The notes under the pieces are model-generated. The model saw nothing but the letters and a program-made list of their open reading frames with translations, was not told where the DNA came from and ran no database searches. A stretch of 64,000 nucleotides of DNA, taken from assembly GCA_029216955.1 (NCBI GenBank), contig JANAVB010012077.1, forward strand, positions 29,293 through 93,292, written 5' to 3'. The DNA is from Iris pallida. Its lineage: Eukaryota; Streptophyta; Magnoliopsida; Asparagales; Iridaceae. How positions within the stretch are numbered: the stretch's first letter is position 1; every line of letters begins with the position of its first letter. Position numbers and translations under genes: made by a program. Positions 57,540 through 64,000 of this stretch are shown one piece after another.

Positions 57540-58601
57540 GAAAAAATAATTCATAAGAAGAAGTTCATGATTGAAACACAACACAGTCAAAGTTAACAGA
57601 TCCTGGATTGATGAGAACACTCTTGTAAGAGTTGGTACCATAATTTTAGGGTCATCTGCAACCTGACAATAATTAGTGTCTTGTACTAAAACTCAAAAGC
57701 CTGTTCATAGGTATAGATATACTATTGCTTATGCACCAAGACCCCCCCACTGGAAAATTTCAATGGACAAAATATCACAGGTGGAGAAGATTTGCTTTTT
57801 TACCACATACACCTCAGAGAAAATTTCCAAAGAGTTTCATGGTGATGGTGTAGCTCATTAGCTTGATTTCTTGATAGTTAGTGCATAGGTTGTCAACTAG
57901 TGGATCATATCATGTATCGATTTGCTTATGCGTCGTGTATCGTATCATGTATCGTGTGATAAGTAACTTTAGGAGCTCAGGTATATATTTCTAAATCCAT
58001 ATAGGGCATGATTAAATATAGTTTTCTCATAAAACTTTTATTTGTTTCATCTTTACAATTCTATCTATTTCAAGAATACAAAAATGTTTGATGTATTGCC
58101 ATTATTAAGACATCATGCAGAAAATGAGTAAGAGATGGCCAATAAGTATTACTATTAGTGAAGCACAAATTATGATTTCCTTTAGATTATTGGATAAGTA
58201 GTAAGCCAGGAATGCCTAGACTCAGCACCCAACCAAGCTACTATTACTACATCAAAGTTCTCATGCAAACCATCAAAGTTCACTATGCCATTACAAGCAG
58301 CTTAGAACAGATACTACAAGAAATACGTATTACAAAGCAAATTCTCGGGGGGTTAAAACCAACAAAATTACGTAACTACAAAATCAGCTTCAGAATCACA
58401 CAAATTATGAATTTTATACTTTCATGATTTCATCTACTATAAATTTGCAAGAAAGATGAAGAACTTAGCTTATCACATAAAGCATCAAGATGGTGTCTAG
58501 TACAAGTTATCTATAGATGTATGGGACAAGCAATTCCTGCAGCTGTATGCTGAAAATATGAAGAAGAAGTATAATAACAATTCTGATACACAAGAATTAA
58601 C
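57540..58601. other. CACTA-3 interior between formin and glyoxalase fragments
   Basis: No exon is recognised. A GTATCGTATCATGTATCGTG-type short repeat lies at 57905-57960. Small ORFs at 57676-57861 and 58212-58427 match nothing I know. Confidence 0.4.
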
Positions 58602-61298
58602 CTTGTACTCTGGATTGTCTCGCTTACGAAGAAGTTTCATGCCAAAAGCCTAAGAGAATCAGATACATTAATCAGAAATTTCAACAATCAAAAAGGGCAA
58701 CACGAAAAAGAGCAAAAAAGAAATGGTTTAGTACTTGAAAGGTACTGGGAATTACTCCTTCAACATAGCACCCACCTTCTCATAAAAGTTGATTGAACGA
58801 TCAATATCTCCTACCCGGAGCATTACTTGACAAAAGGGTTCTAGGCCTAGGGTTGGACCCCTTTCCAAAAGTTAAAACTTATAACCGTCAGGTCTTCAAC
58901 AAAAGCAATTACAGTAGTGCCACCTTTTACAAGACCAGGTTCCCTTGTCACCTTTCCTCCCTTGGCTTTAATGAGGTCAACCATCTTGTAAATCTATAAT
59001 GCATTCCTTGATAACATAGTCTAACAAAAAAAATTGGTACTCAATTATATGCCAAAAAATAATAAATGAACAAACTTGAACTTAACATGTCAATACTGTT
59101 TTAGACTCCTACAAAATGAAGTTAACCACTTTATTGGTATTTACCGATTATCTTTCCAAGTCCTATTCTTTCTTAACATGCCTAAATCTAATATATACGA
59201 TGTTCTCATATTATTACATAAGAATACAATTTCAAGCTTGTTTGGCCTTAGTAAAAATTGTAATAATATATTAGCTGACAAGAAATGAAGAGTACAACTT
59301 GTACCTAGCAATTACTTTTGTTTTAATGGCCTATTGATCAACTACATAATTTTACGTATCCTAAAGTTTTTAAACTTAAGCCTAACAATCCTCAAACAAG
59401 CACTTGTGTAGACCACAATGCTAAGACTTTAGCAACAGGATTTTGGGACATTGGTATGTATTTATGATGTACGGATACTTCAATTAGGTCTCCACCCATA
59501 TTTGATTGTATTGGATACTCAAACTTCAGATACTTCAGGGATATGTATCGGTTACCTAAAGGATCCTATATTTTAAAACAACGCTTATTATCTAAAAGGC
59601 ACATCTATGATAGTCCTCGAGAAACATCCTGAAACCCTGCTAGACATCAGAGGTGAAAAACTATCCTAGCTACTGCTAAATTCATCACGATTAACCACAA
59701 TAATACCTCACAAATAGACTTAACTGTGACTCATATTTTTTGAGAGAGAATTTGAAACCTTACACCTACCTACTCACGGCCCATCCTAACTTCAGATGCC
59801 ATTTCCATCATGTACTTCATCGCATAAGTTTCAATCCATTCAGTTCCCTACCATGAAGAACGTGTAAGTCCAGTCTCACTGAACTAAACCCAATCTGAAA
59901 AATTAAGTAATATTACAGGGTTCTGGCCCAATATGACTTGGGAGCAAAAAGGAATGGAGGAATGCAATTATTTGCATTGATGCAATCACAAGTATATACA
60001 CAGTGTTTGTGAAACCTCAAGACCTAGTCCCACGTTGGACATGAGATAAGACTTAAGAGTTTGATTGGTTTATATATCATGTAAACATCCAGATTAACCA
60101 TTTTGGTAAGTTGGCCAAGTGATTATGCACATTAAGGCCATGCATGGGTCATGTCTTTCCAGGCCCGTGTGCCAGGGGGTGACAAATGATACCATAGTTA
60201 CCTAGTAGATTTAGGTTCCATTGGCGTAATACTCTACCATTTGCATGAGTTGCGACGAGGACAGTATGTATTTGAGTGGGGTCATTGTGAAAACCCCAAT
60301 ATTTACTCCCACGTTAGTATCAGATAATAGTTTAATTGATTTATATTTGAGGGCTTGGTCTTGTAGGTACATCAAGTGGGCCAAATGATGATACAGATTA
60401 GGTCCATACAGGGTCATTCCTGGCATATCTGGGTATAGGCATGCCAAGGTTATGGTTAGTAACGTTTATATTTCTAGTATATTTAGTAATAGAGCAACAA
60501 AGAATAATTCTAATCGCAAACACTAATTAGCATTGTTAAAGAAAGACAATAAATCAGATGTCGTTCCTACCAACGATAATGAGGTTCTGGTTACCTATAG
60601 TGAATGGTGACTACAGATTCATCTCATAAACCATCCGAGAGAAAACATCACAATGTAGTGAAGTGCATCCTTGGAAGTAAAAGAAAAAAATATAAATGGT
60701 TTACAATGAAATCCAATCATTGATGCAGAAGTACAAGAATCATAATGATAATACTTCAAGCACATCGTGATCATAAGGCCAGGATTTGCTTTCGTGTTGA
60801 AAACTTAAAACGACTGCTAGGCTTTTTTTGGTTAAATTCTAAAAGCGAGTTTGGCTTTCGCACAAACGTGACTTCAAAAAAAGCTATAAAATCCATGCTT
60901 TTCGAAATGCGCTTTCAGCTTGGCTAAGCATGGTTTTTACAATTTTTTGGAGAAAAGAGGCCTTAAATGACAACTTTCCATCCATCAAAGGCATTTAGGA
61001 AGTAAAGCCAAAGGCTACACAGAATATAATCAGAATCTCTTCTCCCAGAAGCTTAAATCCTAGCACAAAATCAAACTAGGCTTAGGTTTGAACATGAAAA
61101 TTAGGAAGCAAATTCTGCATAATTTTGAGCTTGTACAAAATAGTGTACTACACATGTCTCCACTTAATATTGACGAAAAGTAATGTATCGTAGGAAGAAG
61201 CATCTCATATTCTATCCAGAAATAGAATCTCACATCCCCAACGACAATTCCAAAATGACCAAACCCAGTTCCAGTATCATATTTGTCAACACCATAGT
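58602..61298 (-). pseudogene. GLYI: Glyoxalase I (lactoylglutathione lyase) gene fragment, three exons, captured by CACTA-3
   Basis: The intact enzyme isomerises the methylglyoxal-glutathione adduct to S-lactoylglutathione. Minus-strand exons: 61298-61234 (YGVDKYDTGTGFGHFGIVVG then D), 58993-58776 ([31 protein letters not shown], stop, LLERGP, then the start of the second glyoxalase domain, VMLRVGDIDRSINFYEK) and 58649-58602 (AFGMKLLRKRDNPEYK). AG acceptors and GT donors flank them in the right phases. The only in-frame defect seen is TAA at 58872-58874, where relatives have GAA (Glu). The order fits the end of domain one and the start of domain two of the dual-domain plant enzyme. The first exons and most of domain two are missing. 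The long first intron contains another repeat (60003-60450). Confidence 0.88.
60003..60450. repeat. Two diverged direct copies of a roughly 200-bp repeat
   Basis: Copy one (60003-60205) and copy two (60285-60450) share GTGAAA(A)CC(T/C)C, AGTCCCACGTTGG/ACTCCCACGTTAG, ATTGGTTTATAT/ATTGATTTATAT, AAGT(T/G)GGCCAA and CATG(G)GTCAT. They may be the LTRs of a small TRIM-like element or a local duplication. They lie in the first intron of the captured glyoxalase fragment. Confidence 0.5.
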
Positions 61299-61299
61299 C

Positions 61300-63740
61300 T
61301 GCAAATTTCAACAAGCATAATGAGTCAAATGCTCCTAACTTAGTTATGCAACAATTAGTCTGCAAATTTTGACAAGCACGTCACAATAAGAAAAGGAAGA
61401 ACAATCCAAACATGACCAAATGCAACTCCTTTCTTTCATTGTCGCCATATCCAAGTGGGTTTTTTTTTTCGCTCACTTAATCCCCACCCTCAAACCAAGC
61501 AGGATTTTTCTCAAAATGATGTAAGAATTTACCTCAGTTAATATTATTGATTTAGTTGCTGCCATGTATAATTCTTTCACAACAGACTGTTCTCCTCGTT
61601 TCACTAATTTATTGGTCAATCTTTAATTTCCTTACATCGTACCTTGACCATAATGTTTTCTCAGCTGTACATGATTTTCCAAGGTGAAGTGAGTTGTAAA
61701 CCTCTTGCTTAACTTGGAAAGTAGTCTTATTCCATGACTAAATGACTCTACATAAGTTATCTGGTAGTGTAGATCAAGGTGGCTTTTCTTATGAGTTGTT
61801 GGATTCATGTATTCTTAACGAATGGTGTTTAGCGGTCATGTTAGACATGCATTAGCGTAATTATATGCCTCTGCAAATGATAGGGAATATACTTGATACA
61901 TATGCTGAATTGCGATACCCACCCTTTATCAATTAGATTTCCTATTAAGGGTATCTGGGTCAAGGGGTGATTGATGTGCTCATTTACATTGTTCACATCA
62001 AATCCCTCACCCATTGCATAATGGCTTACTATGTGGAGGCTAGAATTAAGAGGATTAACATCCTTCCTGCTTCAAGATGTAGGTGTTGTTATGCCCCATC
62101 AAGTGAACAAATTCAACATTTATTATATTCTGTGAGCTGGCAAGAGTGGTGCGGAACATCTATCTAAATTGGTCTCATATTATCACTTTCAGTACATGTT
62201 GTGGATACGCCAAATTTAGATAGAGGGGCACTCATACTCGACCAACAAGGATACTCCTCCTTCAGACAAGGTTGACTTATGATTACTAATTAGTTGTAGA
62301 AGTATCAACTTCTCTAGTATCAAGTTTTACCATATATAAACTTCATGTGGCAGGGCAGCTGTAGGGTAGGCTGATACTACTATATCAGTTTTTCTAATAT
62401 TGCTACAGGGTTTATTTCTTTCTTTGTATGGGTTAGTGTTTCGAGGGTTGCCATAACAAGGTTATATTTTAACCTTCTTTTTGTAATAGGACTTGGATAT
62501 CTCTAGTCCAATATGTCATTTCATTATCGATAAAGGGTACAAACCCCCCACCTAGAAGGTGGTTTTCAAAAATAGATCAGATATGCACAAGTCCTAACCT
62601 TTATATGTATCTGTGTAATTTGCTCAATTATGGAGTGAATTTGGAAGAAAACTCTCTCAGCTTAAAATTGTATAGTAAAATAAAATAAACCAATCTGATT
62701 TTGGCTGAAACAAAAAGCAATAGTTTGATGAGTGATAATAAGTAATCGCTCTGTTAAAAGCAACAACCTGCTGTAGAAAATACCATAATTTTTTTTTTAT
62801 AAAAGCCAATTCAAATATGCAATTGACATTCAGTTACATATCCAGATACACTCCGACTAAGTATCTGTCTTTACATAGTCATAGTATCATCTTTTATTTT
62901 CTTTTCTGTTTTTTTTTCCTAGTGTAAACATAATTCAAAGATCATACGCCCCCATCCAAAACATACAAACAAGATCTTTTTAACTATGAGTAAACATCAC
63001 AATAACAACATTGAATAAAAAACGAGGTCATATTACGCAACGTCATACCAAAATGTGCAAGGTCCAAGAATAATTGCCAATAATTAGACGAGGTGATCCT
63101 AGTCTAATCCTAATATCCTATGTCCCTTACTCGATCCCACAACTGCCCTTGTTTCAATAGTAGGTTGAGGTGGTACATGACAAAAATCTTTGGTCACACT
63201 TGATCCACTTGTCAAAGATTAAGGGGCACGCGATTGAGTAAAGCATCACTCATTGCAGCATGGCCATATATAAGTTTTACTCGTTTAAACATTTAGAACA
63301 CTATTTAAGGTATATCCAGTATTTCATAAGTAATAATAAGAGAATATTATAATCTCTTCTTATACTGACAATTAAATAAACAAATTCAAATAGAAGAGAA
63401 ACAAATATAGTTATGATGATGATGTTGCACCTCTATTTCCTAGCCTTCACCTCCCCTTTTGCAAATTTAAAACCCTAGCAGCTTTTTTATTGCTACGGCT
63501 GGCAAAATGGCTTCCATACCAGGTAAGATCCCAAGTTCTTCTCCTACCCACCTATTTACAGGAAAAGAGAAGAAATCTGGATATACCAGTGTTGTAGCAT
63601 GAAACATATGACATAGCAGCATTGTAGAGCCATCAGTATTCCCTAATAGTCAAACCAAGACGCAAATCTACTTTCTTCACACGTTCGAGGGTTCAAGAAG
63701 CATCTACACATTTAAATAAAAACAATTAGTTCCAATCTAT
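61300..63740. other. CACTA-3 interior, no gene recognised
   Basis: AT-rich, with several polyT/polyA runs. I looked for the upstream glyoxalase I exons on the minus strand and found none. No RNA gene was seen. Short ORFs (e.g. 61967-62167) lack recognisable features. Confidence 0.4.
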
Positions 63741-63742
63741 CT

Positions 63743-63994
63743 TCAGAACTTTACACAGATTTGAAAATAGGAATGAAATGTGGTTACTTTGCCTTGCGCA
63801 TCTGGCTTGTATCCTTTCATATCTCCGTGTCGTCCTCCGAACCCCAAACTTTGTCCCCTTCGAGGACCGTTTCCTTCATCTTCGTGTCCTCTGCCAGCAT
63901 CGGCGATCCGTGACCTTGATTCGATGATGGTGGGTGGCAATTTGGCTGAGCAGCAACTCTCTCTCTCTCTTGATCACCACCGGGACTCCTTGTG
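63743..63994 (-). pseudogene. Possible captured first exon of unknown gene
   Basis: The minus strand near the right edge is less AT-rich than its surroundings and has an open frame (63940-63743) with MPPTIIESRSRIADAGRGHE and a GRRHGDMKGYKPDAQGK end, followed by GTAACC, a possible splice donor. A GA-rich run (GAGAGAGAGAG) precedes it, as in plant 5' leaders. Another frame reads EDTKMKETVLEGDKVWGSED. I recognise no family. It could be a 5' exon of the gene from which the glyoxalase or another fragment came. Confidence 0.3.
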
Positions 63995-64000
63995 CAGCCA

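Larger units (their letters stand above)
56193..64000. mobile_element. CACTA-3: CACTA transposon, left part, with captured glyoxalase I and formin fragments
   Basis: Begins CACTACAAGAAAATTGA at 56193, inside the antisense ORF of element A. Its first 13 bases equal the CACTA-1 end. The adjacent 300 bases carry inverted subterminal words (CAACGTTT, AAACGTCGGAAAA, AACGTCG). No matching right end (TTTTCTTGTAGTG) was found before 64000, so the element is at least 7.8 kb, or its right end lies outside. The TSD cannot be checked; the left flank is GCA. No transposase was recognised. Gene fragments on the minus strand are at 57380-57527 and 58602-61298. Confidence 0.82.

Noticed and set aside
58310..58330. 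ACTACAAGAAATAC as a possible CACTA end
   Set aside because: It is on the plus strand, diverges after 10 bases, lacks the leading C and has no subterminal array or TSD.

Overview
This is plant nuclear DNA made almost entirely of transposable elements inserted into one another. I see no intact host gene, no tRNA or rRNA and no CRISPR array. Evidence for a plant: Ty3/gypsy Tat-lineage polyproteins with two RNase H domains, CACTA elements with CACTACAAGAAAA ends, and captured fragments of plant nuclear genes with spliceosomal introns. The GC-rich EngB-like fragment leans towards a monocot, but that is only an inference.

The nesting can be read from target-site duplications (TSDs) and from interrupted reading frames that resume on the far side. 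Tat element A is the oldest layer. It occupies 14535-18076, 40064-42726 and 49713-56192, and both of its ends lie outside the window. Tat element B (18077-40063, near-matching 5-bp TSD) split A within its protease. Element C (24068-34076), which has 3.4-kb LTRs and a perfect TSD ACTAT, inserted into B between protease and reverse transcriptase. A third family with LTRs of about 2.7 kb is present twice: as element 1 (1-14534, minus strand, with gag) bordering A, and as a solo LTR (42727-49712) that split A's RNase H. Three CACTA-like DNA transposons came later: CACTA-1 (2087-12978, TSD GGT) in the LTR of element 1, CACTA-2 (43048-47295, TSD TTT) in the solo LTR, and CACTA-3 (56193 to beyond 64000) in the antisense ORF of A.

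Gene capture is the most interesting theme. CACTA-1 carries a fragment of an EngB/YihA-type GTPase gene and about 2.9 kb of a DIS3L2/SOV-type RNase II gene. The RNase gene keeps its intron and catalytic RNB motifs but has a one-base frameshift. CACTA-3 carries three glyoxalase I exons with splice sites, one with a nonsense codon, and one exon of a formin FH2 domain. The retained introns show copying from genomic DNA rather than from mRNA.

All retroelement genes are broken by stops, frameshifts or lost catalytic residues. A and B have the order gag - protease - RT - RNase H - second (archaeal-type) RNase H - integrase. In A these are followed by a long antisense reading frame with a plant-mobile-domain-like part and a C-terminal coiled coil. 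Element C has no recognisable gag or pol apart from a short end-of-pol remnant, so it resembles a large non-autonomous derivative. Tandem repeats lie in gag leaders, LTRs and inside CACTA-2 (a 1032-bp unit present nearly three times).
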